From assembly GCA_028571685.1 (NCBI GenBank), contig CM053146.1, forward strand, positions 26,447,431 to 26,511,430: DNA of 64,000 bases, read 5' to 3'. The position numbers and the translations under genes are program-made. This document shows positions 54,552-64,000 of the stretch, piece after piece. The notes under the pieces were generated by a model. That model ran no database searches. It saw only the letters and a list, made by a program, of their open reading frames with translations, and was not told where the DNA came from. Source of the stretch: Heterohyrax brucei. Taxonomy: Eukaryota; Chordata; Mammalia; Hyracoidea; Procaviidae. Position 1 is the stretch's first letter. The number at the start of each line of letters is the position of its first letter.

Positions 54552-55847
54552 GATCCTAAGACTGACTCTCAAAATTTGGGAATTTGCCTGCATCTGAGTC
54601 TAGCCACTAGGCAAGAACCTGCTATGCCCACTGGCCAAGACAGAGAGAAAAAAAGTCAAAATAGTGCCTTTACTGTCAGTCTGTGAGAGCCAGAGCTAGC
54701 TGGGAATGACAGTCAGTGAAAGAGAGGAGGTTTTTCATTCAGGGGTATGAAGTCCAAACGAACAGCCCTGTGCCGTGTCCTGGGGGTTCACTAAGTGACC
54801 AGAAAATTCTGTTTGATTATCAGTTCAGGTCTTGGTTTCCAGAGGGATATAAGGAGACATGTGCTTAATCTTCCATCTTCCCTCTGCCTCAGAATTCTTA
54901 AAAACATCAGGAAAGAGATACAAAATTGAGTATAATGGCATAGAATAACCTCAAGAAATTCATGAGAGACATCAATCAGAAATTCAGCAGACAAATAATA
55001 AAATTACAGAATTAGGTACCTTAATAGAAACTCAAAGAGCAGAACTGAGGGAGTGAAATGTAAAATTTGTGAGAATGAAGAGAAAGTAATTGACATAGGT
55101 GTATTTCAAGAGAAATCAGATAAAAGAAGTTTTGTTTTTTTTTAATGAAAAAATAGTACGAGTAATGTGGAACTCTATCAGTGAGAATAGTTTACCCATG
55201 ATTGGAGTACTAGAACAGAAGAAGATAACAGAAAAAAAAAGTTGAAGATTTGTTGACAGAAAATTTCCCTGATATCAAGAAAGATGAGAATATAGTTATC
55301 CAAGATGCTCATCAAACTCTACACAAGAATATACTCAAAGAAAAACACAGAGATATATTATAACTTAACAAAACTAAGATTAAAAGAGAGTTCCAAATGA
55401 GGATAGGGAAAAGAAAAAATAATCTACCAAGGATAGTCAATAAGCTAAGAACAGACTACTCAGCAGAAACCATACAGGGCAGAAGACAATGGAATGGTGC
55501 ATACAAAGCCTTGAAGAAAAAATTTGCCAGCCAAGAATATATACATATCCAGCAAAATATGATGGTGAAGTTAAGACATTTCTAGACAAACAGAAATTTA
55601 GGCAACTTGGTAAAACCTAACCAAAATACAAGAAATACTAAAAGAAGTCCTTACGTTAGAAAACTGGTAACATCAGATTATTACCCAAGACTAGAAGACA
55701 GGACAGAGCAAACATATATCAACTCTGACAAGAAAGCTGTAAGAACATATTAAAGCTAAAGCTTTGAAAATAAGGAAACAGAGACGTCAATATGTAAAAA
55801 TGGCAACATTATAGCATCATTAAAAAATGAAATCCTAAGTCTTTCAT

Positions 55848-56258
55848 TTGGAGAGGACGTCAAGATCACACAAAGAAATGAAAGACTATTTTAAATTTAG
55901 AAAAGTAGAAGTGAATACTGTGGTAACCACAAAGGAAATTAACAATGCTATACACCAAAATAAGAGAATAGAAATGTATGAAATCTCAATAAATACAAAA
56001 CCCAACAAGAATGAAAAAAGATGGAAAGAAACCACAGAAATAACAGCTATCCAGCAAAGAAAATTAAGTGGAAAAAAGAATTTTCAACAACATATAAAAA
56101 AAGATACCAAAATGACAGAACTAAATTCATATGTGTCAATAATTACAATAAATACAAATGGATTAAATGAACCAATAAGGAGACAGAGAATGGCAGAATG
56201 GACTAAAATACATGATCGTCTTATATGCTGGCTACAAGACCCAAGTGAATTTTTTTAA
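55848..56258 (+). pseudogene. L1-B spacer frame continuous with the ORF2 N-terminus
   Basis: An open frame of 136 codons. The first 88 codons lie in the ORF1-ORF2 spacer (EINNAIHQNKRIEMYEISIN, TKPNKNEKRWKE). They run in frame into the canonical ORF2 start at 56112 (MTELNSYVSIITINTNGLNE, then PIRRQRMAEWTKIHDRLICW). After WLQD the endonuclease is truncated and the frame ends. Spacer frames in L1-1, L1-2 and L1-3 are homologous. Translation is unproven. Confidence 0.6.
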
Positions 56259-57392
56259 AAAGTCATAACAAAATGCTATGAAAAACTGCACTCTAAAAAA
56301 ATTGAAAACAAAGAAGAAATGGACAAATTTATAGAAACACTTTACCTATTTAAGCTAACACAAATAGAGGTAGAACTAAACAAACGTATTCACAAAAGAA
56401 GAGAATGTGAAGATAATTGAAAAACTCCCAATAAAAAAAAGTTCTGGTCCCAAGGCCTTCACTGGAGAATTCTACCAATCTTCCAGAAAAGGCTTAACAT
56501 GGCTTACAGGCATATTTCAAAGCATAGAAATTATGGAATATTCTCAAAGCCATTCTACAAAGCCCACATACCAAAATTATTCTATGAACCCTGATATCAA
56601 ACCTAGGTAAAGACAGCACAAAAAAGAAAAATTACAGACAAATATCTCTTATGAACTTAGATACAAAAATGTTCAGCGAAAATCTAGCAGAGAAAATTGA
56701 ATAACATGTCAAAAAAGTAATTCACCATGATCAAGTTGGATTAATACCAGGGATGCAGGGTTAGTTCAGCATCAGAAAAATAGTCAATGTAATCAGCCAC
56801 ATAAATGAAACAAAAAACAAGAATCACTTGAATCTATAAGTTGATAAAGAAAGGACATTTGACAAAGTTCAACACCCATCATGTAAAATACTCTCAGCAA
56901 AGTAGGACTAGAAGGAGACTTCACAAGATAAAGGGTATTACAAAGTCAACAGCCAACATCATTCTAAAAGGAGAGAGTCTGAAAGCATTTACCTTGAGAA
57001 GAACCAGACAAGAATGTTGTTTGTCACCACTCAGCATTGTTCTGGATGTTCTTGCCAGAGTGATCAGGCTAGAAAAAGAAATAAAGTTTGTCTCAAATGG
57101 TAAATAACTAGTAAAATATATCTATCCACAAGTGATACGATCTTATACACAGAACACCCTAAAGAATCTGCACAAAGGAAAAAAAAAGAAAAAAACTACT
57201 GGAACTAATATAAGAGTTTGGCAAGTTATCAGAATACAAGATAAATTATGAAAATCAGTTGGATTCCTCTACATCCACAAAGACAATGTCAAATTGCAAA
57301 TCACCGAATCAATATTATTTGTTATAGCCTCCGAGAAGATAAAATGTTCAGGAATAAATCTAACTAGAGATATAAACAACATATACAATCAA

Positions 57393-57515
57393 GTGGTATG
57401 AGTGATTCAAATCTGCTAGATGCTCCTTGGAAGCTCTATGAGACAGTTTTACTCTGCATATGAGATCACTATGATTCAGAATCAACTCAGCCACAGTGGG
57501 TTTGCTTTTTTGGTT
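57393..57515 (+). mobile_element. 5'-truncated AfroSINE at the L1-B/RTE boundary
   Basis: A 123-bp SINE part: attcaaatctgctagatgct, ccttggaagctctatgagac, then aatcaactcagccacagtgg and a ttttttggtt tail. It is flanked by a perfect 11-bp duplication, tatacaatcaa (57382-57392 and 57516-57526). The duplicated sequence spans the L1-B to RTE join, so the SINE came last. Confidence 0.9.
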
Positions 57516-57520
57516 TATAC

Positions 57521-58230
57521 AATCAAAGACCATAGCCTTTAGAATGGGGTGCACCTCAAAGTCAAGAAAACAAAGATCTTCACAATTAGACCAGTGAGCA
57601 ATGTCATAATAAATGGAGAAAAGATTGAGATTGTAAAAGATTTCGTTTTACTTGGTTCCAAAATCACTGCCCATGGAAGTAGCAGTCAAGAAATCAAAAG
57701 ACACATCGCATTGGGAAAATCTGCTACAAAAGACCTCTTTAAAGTGTTAAAAAATAAAGATATCACCTTGAAGACTCAGATACACCTAACCCAAGCCATG
57801 ATATTTTCAATGTCATCATATGCATCTGAAAACTGAACAATGAATAAGCGAAAAAGAATTGATACCTTTGAATTGCAGTATAGGAGAAGAATATCAAATG
57901 CACTGTGGACTGCCAAAAGAACAAACAATTCCGTTTTGGAAGAAGTACAACGTGTGTGCTCCTTGGAAGCAAGCATGATGAGGTTGCATCTTACATACTT
58001 TGAATATGTTGTCAGGAGGGATCAGTCTCTGAAGAAGGACAATATGTTTGTAGAGTAGAGGGTTAGTGAAAAAGAGAAAGACTCCCAAAGAGATGGACTG
58101 ACACAGTAGCTGTCACAATGGACTTAAGCCTAAAAATGATTGAGACCATGGCACGGGACCAGTCAGTGTTTCGTCATGTTGTTCATAAGATCTCCAAGAG
58201 TCAGACTCATCGCTGTAGCACCTCACAACA
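57521..58230 (+). mobile_element. 5'-truncated RTE copy R7 in L1-B ORF2
   Basis: A sense RTE 3' portion starting atcaaagaccatagccttta. Its open frame at 57549-57836 has LKVKKTKIFTIRPVSNVIIN, GEKIEIVKDFVLLGSKITAH and ALGKSATKDLFKVLKNKDI. A further piece at 57840-58058 has MNKRKRIDTFELQYRRRISN and MMRLHLTYFEYVVRRDQSLK. It ends with the RTE tail and cacctcacaacaatgacata. L1-B resumes directly after. Confidence 0.9.
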
Positions 58231-59510
58231 ATGACATACAAAAACAGCTGTAAGACTGAATGTTAATAAACCAAAAGAGACCTATGTAAGTGGTTAAACC
58301 TACCTTGCGCATGGACGGGAAGACTAAACACTGCGAAAATTCTTCCCAGATCTATCTGTGGATATAACAAAATTCAAACCCAAATTCCAATGGCATTTTT
58401 TTGATGAGATGGACAAACAAATCACCAGCTTCATGTGAAAAAGTGAGAAGCCCTGTATAAATAAAGCATTATTGTCGAATAAGAAAAAAGTGGGAGACCT
58501 CATGCTGTGTGACTTTAAAACCTATTATACTGCCGCAGTAGTCAAAACAGACTGGTAATGGTACAACAACAGATGTGTAGACCAATGAAACACAATTGAG
58601 AATCTAGACAAAACCATCTACATATAAGCTGCTGATATTTGACAAAGTCAGTAAATTCGGGAAAAGACAAACGGTGTTAGCATCACTGGATAGTCGTTTG
58701 CAAAAAACAAGAAGAGAAACAGTACCCGTATCTCTTACCAAGCATGACAATTAACTGAAAGTGTTTCAAAAACATAAGTATAAAATCTAAAATGTTAAAG
58801 ATCATGGAATGAAAAATAGGGGCAGTGCTGGAAACCCTATAACAAAGCACAAACAGATTACAAAACATTGCTAACGGTGGACAAACACCACAGGAGAAAA
58901 TAGATACCAAGGAACTCTTAAAAATTAAACATTCAATACTTTACCAAAATAATAAAAAGACAACCTACAGAGTGGCAAAATATTTTTGGCTACAGCCAAT
59001 CTGATCAGTGTCTAATCTCTAAAGTCCACAAAGATATTACAAAGCTGTTACCACAAAAAGATAAATAATCCAATTGAACACTGAATGAAGTACATGGACA
59101 TGCACTTCACCAAAAGAAGACTTTCAGTCAGCTGACAGATACATAAGGAAACACTCAAAGATCATTAGCCATGAGAGAAATGCAGAGATACTGCAATGAG
59201 ACACCATCTCACTCCAACAAGGCTAGCATTATTCCAAAAAATACAAAATAATAAGCGCTGAAGAGGATATAGAGAGACTGGAACACTTATGCACTTCTGG
59301 TGGGAATGCAAAATGGTACAACCACTTTGGAAATTGATTTGGTGCTTTCTTAAAAAAACAGAAATAGAATTACCATACAATTCAGTGGTCTCACTTCTTG
59401 GAGCATATCCTAGAGAAGTGAAAGCTGCCACATAAATATCTAAAGGCTCACCAATATTCATCATAGCACTGTTCACAATAGCAAAATGGTAGAACCAATC
59501 CAGATACATA

Positions 59511-59850
59511 TTACACTGTCTTTGTGGTACTTAGCATTTCATATAATGTGAAATATGACAAGAGCCATCCTCTACTGATTGTGTTAGATCTGTTATCCAA
59601 CAGTAGATGTTTTTTGGCTGTACTGATTCTTGAGCAACAATAAGATGAGTATATTCCTACACCAGAGCCCAGAGAACACGAGCAAGTTGCTGTGGCTCCA
59701 GATGAGGAGAACCTGTTGCCTTCTAAACAAAGCAGAAAAATTCTTCTCCGAGTTAACACTCTTATAATTCTCATGAAGCCTTTAGAATTCACACCAATCA
59801 GTAACATTAAAAAACTGAAGATCTGGCCAAACATCAAGAATCTACCATAA
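59511..59850 (+). pseudogene. Unidentified retrocopy-like frame joined to L1-B
   Basis: Directly after the L1-B break, the plus strand has a frame of about 110 codons with a single stop (59637-59639). It includes VKYDKSHPLLIVLDLL, SRCFLAVLILEQQ, then DEYIPTPEPREHEQVAVAPD, EENLLPSKQSRKILLRVN and a terminal stop at about 59848. A hydrophobic N-terminal half followed by an acidic, proline-containing stretch looks protein-like. An aataaaattaaaaaaaaa stretch follows at once, which could be a poly-A signal and tail. I do not recognise the protein. It could be a truncated processed pseudogene or chance. Confidence 0.35.
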
Positions 59851-60128
59851 ATAAAATTAAAAAAAAATGCTTTAGGTAATCAAAGACAAAACATACTAGA
59901 GATTCAAAACCAGTGAACTGTATAATATAAAATAGGTATTTATGAAATATTTATGGTAAGGAATAAAGTCTCTAAAATGGTCAATCAGAAAGATATCATT
60001 TTAAATAAATGGATTATAAAGGAAAAAGCAAATGTAACTGCTAAAAATAATAACTTACAAGTTTACATAAACATACTTGTCTGTTTAAATTCAACAATGA
60101 GTAAGAGAAAGATAATAAACAAAATGTT

Positions 60129-60326
60129 CTTGCTCTGTAACACTGAGGCAGTTTCCATTCATTCCAAGCCTATAGGATCGAGTAGAACAGCCCCATAGGA
60201 TTTCTTAGACTGTAACTTTTACAGGAGCGTATCGCCAAGTTTTTCCCAGTGTAGGAGCAGCTGGTAAGATAGTACAGTCAACTTTTTGGTTAGCAGCTGA
60301 ATGTTTCATCTTGACTTTCTAGGGCT
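60129..60326 (-). mobile_element. AfroSINE with internal insertion
   Basis: Reverse orientation. The tail side is ttccattcattccaagccta, the core is gtagaacagccccataggat, then an extra block (gcgtatcgccaagtttttcc). It continues with actttttggttagcagctga and ends at a degraded head (tttctagggctc). Confidence 0.85.
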
Positions 60327-61385
60327 CTTTAAAAAAAGCATAAATAATAATAAATCACGTAGAATAAAGCAGCAAGTGAAAGAGAGAACAAGAAATGTTA
60401 CAAATGTAAAGGGTAGAATTACAACGTTTAAAAGTATATAACTGGCATCTCAGGAAGAGTGAATAAAAAGTAGGAGCAGATGCAAAAGATAAACATAAAT
60501 AAATAAATAAATGTAAATTTTCAAGAACTAACTAAAAGCATAAATACATCAATAAACACATATTTGATGCTAAAATATCTATGACCTCTATGCACAAAAT
60601 GTCAGGAACTTTCCCAGCTATCATGAAATCCAAAAAATTCCTGATTCATTTCCAAAACTCTCTGTCCTCAGACAGTGACATGATCCTTTGCTAAAAAACA
60701 CCATTCACCTTCTACACTTAAGATAAGGAATTTAGTATTTGACATATACTTAATCAGAAATGCAGATTCCGGAAGTGGCTATGTAAGCATTAAAACAATT
60801 GAATCACAAGAATTTATCTGCGAAATTTGAGAGGTATCACCCACACACATATACTTGAAATCTATGTTACAAAATATATTGCCTATGGCATATTATAACA
60901 TGTATATAATGTCTAAATACATATACAAACTTGAAAAACATTAAAATATACATTATGTAATATATTATAAAATATAACATATATTTTATCTATCTATATG
61001 CTAGAAATAATGTACATGTACCACCACTCTTGCATAGACATGACCTGAAATTTCAACTTCTGAGGCCTTGTAGATTGCAATTCAAGACACTGTTTATACA
61101 TCCAGTACTCTCTTTAATCTTTTAGTTTCCCACTTCATGTTAGACTCTGTTGCCTAAGCCACTTGAAGAGCTGGCTCATCACGCTGTCAAAATACTGTAT
61201 CTACCATTAGTGATCTTTATATGCACAGCACTTGAAATGCCAAAAGACAGAGACTGGGCTTCCCTGAGCTTTCAGGGACAGGTTCTATTCCAGTTTTTGT
61301 GTCTGTGTGTCAATAATTCTTTGTAATTTTGGAAAAAACATAATATGAAACTTTCATTCATTTTAACATATATTTGGTAGTAGGG
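60327..61385. other. No gene; AT-rich sequence with short simple repeats
   Basis: Contains an (AAAT)n tract (about 60497-60513) and a TA-rich patch (about 60850-61000) reading atatattataaaatataaca. No exon or named repeat was recognised. Confidence 0.5.
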
Positions 61386-61389
61386 ATAA

Positions 61390-61560
61390 TGGAAACCCTG
61401 GTGGCATAGTAGTTAAATGCTACTTCTGCTAACAAAAAGGTAGGCAGTTCAAATATTTCAGGTGCTCTTTGGAAATTTTATGGGGCAGTTCTACTCTGAC
61501 ATTTAGAGTCTCTATGAGACAGAATCAACTTGAAGGCAGTGTTTTGTTTTTGGTTTCGTT
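61390..61560 (+). mobile_element. AfroSINE, near full length
   Basis: The head is tggaaaccctggtggcatag, with B box ggcagttcaaatatt and core tttatggggcagttctactc. The tail is aacttgaaggcagtgttttg then ttttggtttcg. Confidence 0.93.
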
Positions 61561-61707
61561 TTTCCCCTTGGGAATAGGGCTGTGGATGAGGAACAAACAA
61601 TTCCTCCTACATATAATCATTAGGGATTAGACATATTTATCAAAGTCATCTGATGCCAGCAGAATGTTCATATTGGCACAGGTCAGTTTACACACACATG
61701 CAAATGT

Positions 61708-61760
61708 ATTCAGAACTGACTGAATGGCAAAGAGTTGGGTTTGGTTTGATTCATGAGAGG
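61708..61760 (+). mobile_element. AfroSINE 3' fragment
   Basis: About 50 bp of tail only: cagaactgactgaatggcaa, agagttgggtttggtttgat. It is the more common tggtttg-tailed type, not the cttggct type of the micro-insertions. Confidence 0.6.
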
Positions 61761-62190
61761 TTGAGTTTTAATCCTGTAATCCCTTGCTTTAATATTCAGT
61801 GCTTGGTTTGGCTTGCAAGGGAGAAGTGCTGTTGCCAAATAGTCATTTTCCAAATAAAAGTAAACACGTACCAGTAGGTTGTGTCCTCTTACTCAACATT
61901 AGAAAATATAAGTTGTTACCTTCTAGTTAGAAGACTAGATTTCTCAACATACATATATGAATACTTCATCAAACTCCCTTTGATGTAATTTCTCTGGAAA
62001 ATTCTGTACATAGTGATAAAAACACTTTGGAAAACTTTTTATTTTGTTACAATACATACATGAAAAAATTTAGATGCTAAGTAACACAAACATCAGTCTC
62101 ATATCTTCATTTTTTTGTCTGCCACATGAGTTACAAAAAACATATTTTTCAGAAATTGGAGTTCTGACTTATAGATGAAAGAATGTGGAA
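61761..62190. other. No gene or recognised repeat
   Basis: Unique-looking sequence. Confidence 0.45.
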
Positions 62191-62192
62191 GT

Positions 62193-63397
62193 GTAATGGT
62201 TATTGCAAGACTGTCCACAATAACAAAAAGATGGAATCAACATAAATGCCCACCAACAGATAAATGGATAATGTATTTACACAAAGGAACACTATGCAAT
62301 GATAAAGAACTATAAAGATTTTTGGAAACATCTTATAGCCTGCAATCATCTGGAAGACATTATGCTGCAAAATGGCAAATATTATATGAGTTCACTACTA
62401 TAAAGACTTAGGAGAAGGCTTATGAAAAGAAGAAAATAAATCATGACAGCTACAATATGAGGACGTAGGAACACGGTTATTCACAGATCAGATAGTTGAC
62501 AGGAATTTGGTTAGGTGAAGGGAGTAATAGCAGACAGTGGAAGAGAGGTCAGAACAACTGGCCTACGCCATAAGCTAAAAGGTTTTCTAAACACATTTTA
62601 AGGGACGGAGTAGTAGGGACAAGGGTCTGGGGAGTATGGTTTCAAGGGACATTGACATCAATTGGCAAAGCTAGTTTTTTTCCCTGAGAAATTATTCTGC
62701 ATCCCATATTGATAAGTGGCGTTCTGGGGTACTAAAGCCAGCAAGCTGCCATCTAAGGTGCAACAACTTGTCCCAGCCCACTTGGAGCAGATGAAAACCA
62801 AGATCATCAAAGACATGACAAAAATAAGAACCCAGGAGACATCAAGGTCCATATGATAGGGAGACTACACCAGCACAAGACCAGAAGAACTAGATGGTGC
62901 CTGGCCACTACCAAAGGCAGCCTTGCCAGGGAACACAATGTAGACTCCCTGAGGAAGCAGGAGAAAAAGGGGAGTGCAGATCTAGAGCTCTATTGAGAGA
63001 CCATACTTGATAGCCAGACTTCCTGGAAGGTCCTCTGGGAACATAGGCCCTGGATTTGCTGCTAGCCCAGAGCTGAAAACAGTACTGACTGTTCAGACAA
63101 TGATCGGACTGGACTGTGGGACATAGGGTAACTCAGGTGATGTGTGTACTTCTTGGCCTGATATATACATGAGGCAGTCCAATCGGTTCCTCTTTAGAGG
63201 GGAGTTGGCGGCTTGGAGAGGAGGGGCCAGTTGTCGGTTGAGTGGATACTGGAAGCACAGAGTGGAAAGGAAGTGTGAGCTCTCACGGTGAGGAGAGCAG
63301 GTATGAGTCGCATAGAAGCATACGTTCAGGGTTTTATACTTAAAATTGATTTGGATTGTAAACTTCTACTTAATCACAATAAAAATAAAATTAAAAG
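62193..63397 (+). mobile_element. 5'-truncated L1 3' end
   Basis: The last part of ORF2 (ggttattgcaagactgtcca, then aaagatggaatcaacataaa, the end of the C-terminal domain) and the whole 3' UTR. The tail is taatcacaataaaaataaaa. The 3' UTR is homologous to those of L1-1 and L1-2. Flanks aaagaatgtgga and gaaaattgtgga suggest an imperfect duplication. It begins within the same ORF2 region where L1-B ends, so it is a separate element. Confidence 0.85.
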
Positions 63398-64000
63398 AAA
63401 ATTGTGGACACATATGTCTTCCATAGAAGTTTCTCTCACTTCACAATACTAACATAAAGCTTCAAGATACGACTATTACCAGCCCCATGAGTTTCTTACA
63501 TTCTTTATTTTTGCTATCATTGTATTTCTTGACTTTTAATTATAATCAATGTCACCTGAGTACTGTTGTAATTAAAAATGTTTTGCCCCTTGGTATCAAG
63601 ACTAAATCTTATGCTGACATCTTCAGAAATGTTTTGCATTACCAGGTACATAGGTTTTTCTTGTATCTGCTGTCACAAAGCATATTAATTCAAATGAACT
63701 TGAAGTAGAATTTATATTTTACAGATGATAGTATATCTCAATAGCATTTCTGTTGATATTGCATGAAAAGATAAAATCATTACCTTAAGAGTTAGAAATG
63801 GATTTTTTCATTTGTTATTTTATGAAAAATATATACATTTTTTATGTATACGGCTTCCTAGAAAGGAATTCACAAGTATTTCTAAAATGGCTATTCAGGG
63901 TAATTTATTTTTCTGTATTTAGTGTTCTATTTTTGACTTTTCTTGGTTTTTCTTACCTTCACTTTGACTAATAAGTTCAACAATAAAATTTAAATTGGCT
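63398..64000. other. No gene or recognised repeat
   Basis: AT-rich sequence with a 73-codon open frame (63487-63708) lacking recognisable features. Confidence 0.45.

Larger units (their letters stand above)
49684..54890 (-). mobile_element. Full-length-ended younger L1, copy L1-3, lacking the RT domain
   Basis: Antisense L1 with poly-T at the left (to 49699) and an L1 5' start at the right (on its own strand gaggcagagggaagatggaa). The target duplication is 9 bp with one mismatch: aaaattctt (49675-49683) and agaattctt (54891-54899), within L1-B ORF1. Length is 5.2 kb instead of about 7 kb because about 2 kb of ORF2, including the RT catalytic region, is missing at about 51315. The 5' UTR has tandem units (54156-54551). 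Confidence 0.92.
49572..55670 (+). pseudogene. L1-B ORF1 remnant, disrupted by L1-3
   Basis: The start reads MMVSESFQNKESRNFADEEN (49572 onward) and is interrupted at 49683. After L1-3 the frame continues with coiled-coil-type sequence (FKRKIQQTNNKITEL-like, from 54980). The RNA-binding part has open piece 55397-55585 (IVNKLRTDYSAETIQGRRQW, NGAYKALKKKF). It stops at 55668-55670. Frameshifts are many. Confidence 0.72.
48461..59510 (+). mobile_element. Older L1 copy L1-B, split by L1-3, a SINE and RTE R7
   Basis: An older L1 related to L1-A. Segments are 48461-49683 (5' UTR starting gggggtgagtctaagatgct, and the ORF1 start), 54900-57392 (rest of ORF1, spacer, ORF2 endonuclease start and RT) and about 58235-59510 (ORF2 C-terminal part). 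It is cut at 59510 before its 3' UTR and joined to unrelated sequence. The inserts are L1-3, an AfroSINE (57393-57515) and RTE R7 (about 57521-58230). Much of the ORF2 endonuclease is missing near 56250. Confidence 0.82.
56400..59510 (+). pseudogene. L1-B ORF2 RT and C-terminal remnants
   Basis: The RT start is KSSGPKAFTGEFYQSSRKGL at 56440. The NVISHINETKNKNHL-type block is near 56795. At 57100-57160 the catalytic box is degraded (STSD in place of FADD). The sequence is broken at 57392 by the SINE and RTE. It resumes near 58290 (gaagactaaacactgcgaaa) and continues to the block with cttatgcacttctggtggga at 59283. The copy is decayed throughout and non-functional. Confidence 0.72.

Overview
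This is AT-rich mammalian nuclear DNA with no recognisable host protein-coding exon, tRNA, rRNA or CRISPR. The organism is almost certainly an afrotherian, most likely a paenungulate (elephant, manatee or hyrax). The window carries about two dozen AfroSINE copies or fragments, a SINE family known only from Afrotheria. It also has seven copies of a BovB/RTE-type LINE and several generations of L1. Species-level assignment is an inference.

Layout. 1-16.7 kb is mostly old unique sequence with L2 and MIR fossils, many AfroSINEs, two RTE copies, a MaLR-like solo LTR and two copies of a foldback mariner element. 16.7-38 kb is a nested L1 block. An older L1 (called L1-A here) is split by a nearly full-length younger L1 (L1-1, 17867-25370). 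L1-1 in turn holds a solo LTR. A second younger full-length L1 (L1-2, about 28077-35667) abuts the far end of L1-A and contains an RTE copy. A short antisense L1 tail and an ancient L1M 3' half follow. 38-48.4 kb is mainly unique sequence with SINEs, three RTE copies, L1M fragments and two MaLR-like LTRs. 48.46-59.5 kb is a second nested L1 block. Older L1-B is split by a full-length antisense young L1 (L1-3) and, further on, by an RTE copy with an AfroSINE at its edge. 59.5-64 kb is unique sequence with a possible retropseudogene fragment, SINEs and one 5'-truncated L1.

How the parts relate. Every reading frame of note belongs to a retroelement and all are damaged. The best preserved is ORF1 of L1-1, which has one in-frame stop. 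AfroSINEs share their 3' end with the RTE LINE, which fits RTE machinery mobilising them. Nesting gives a relative order: L2/MIR/L1M first, then L1-A and L1-B, then L1-1, L1-2 and L1-3, then the RTE copy in L1-2 and the solo LTR in L1-1. In L1-B the order is L1-B, then RTE, then SINE.

The most unusual observations are these. Two young L1s entered two older L1s at the same homologous base, in opposite orientations. The mariner elements are foldbacks with long inverted arms. Some insertions consist of only 22-35 bp of SINE/RTE tail yet carry target-site duplications. An open frame between L1 ORF1 and ORF2 overlaps or fuses with ORF2. One L1 has tandem 198-bp units in its 5' UTR.
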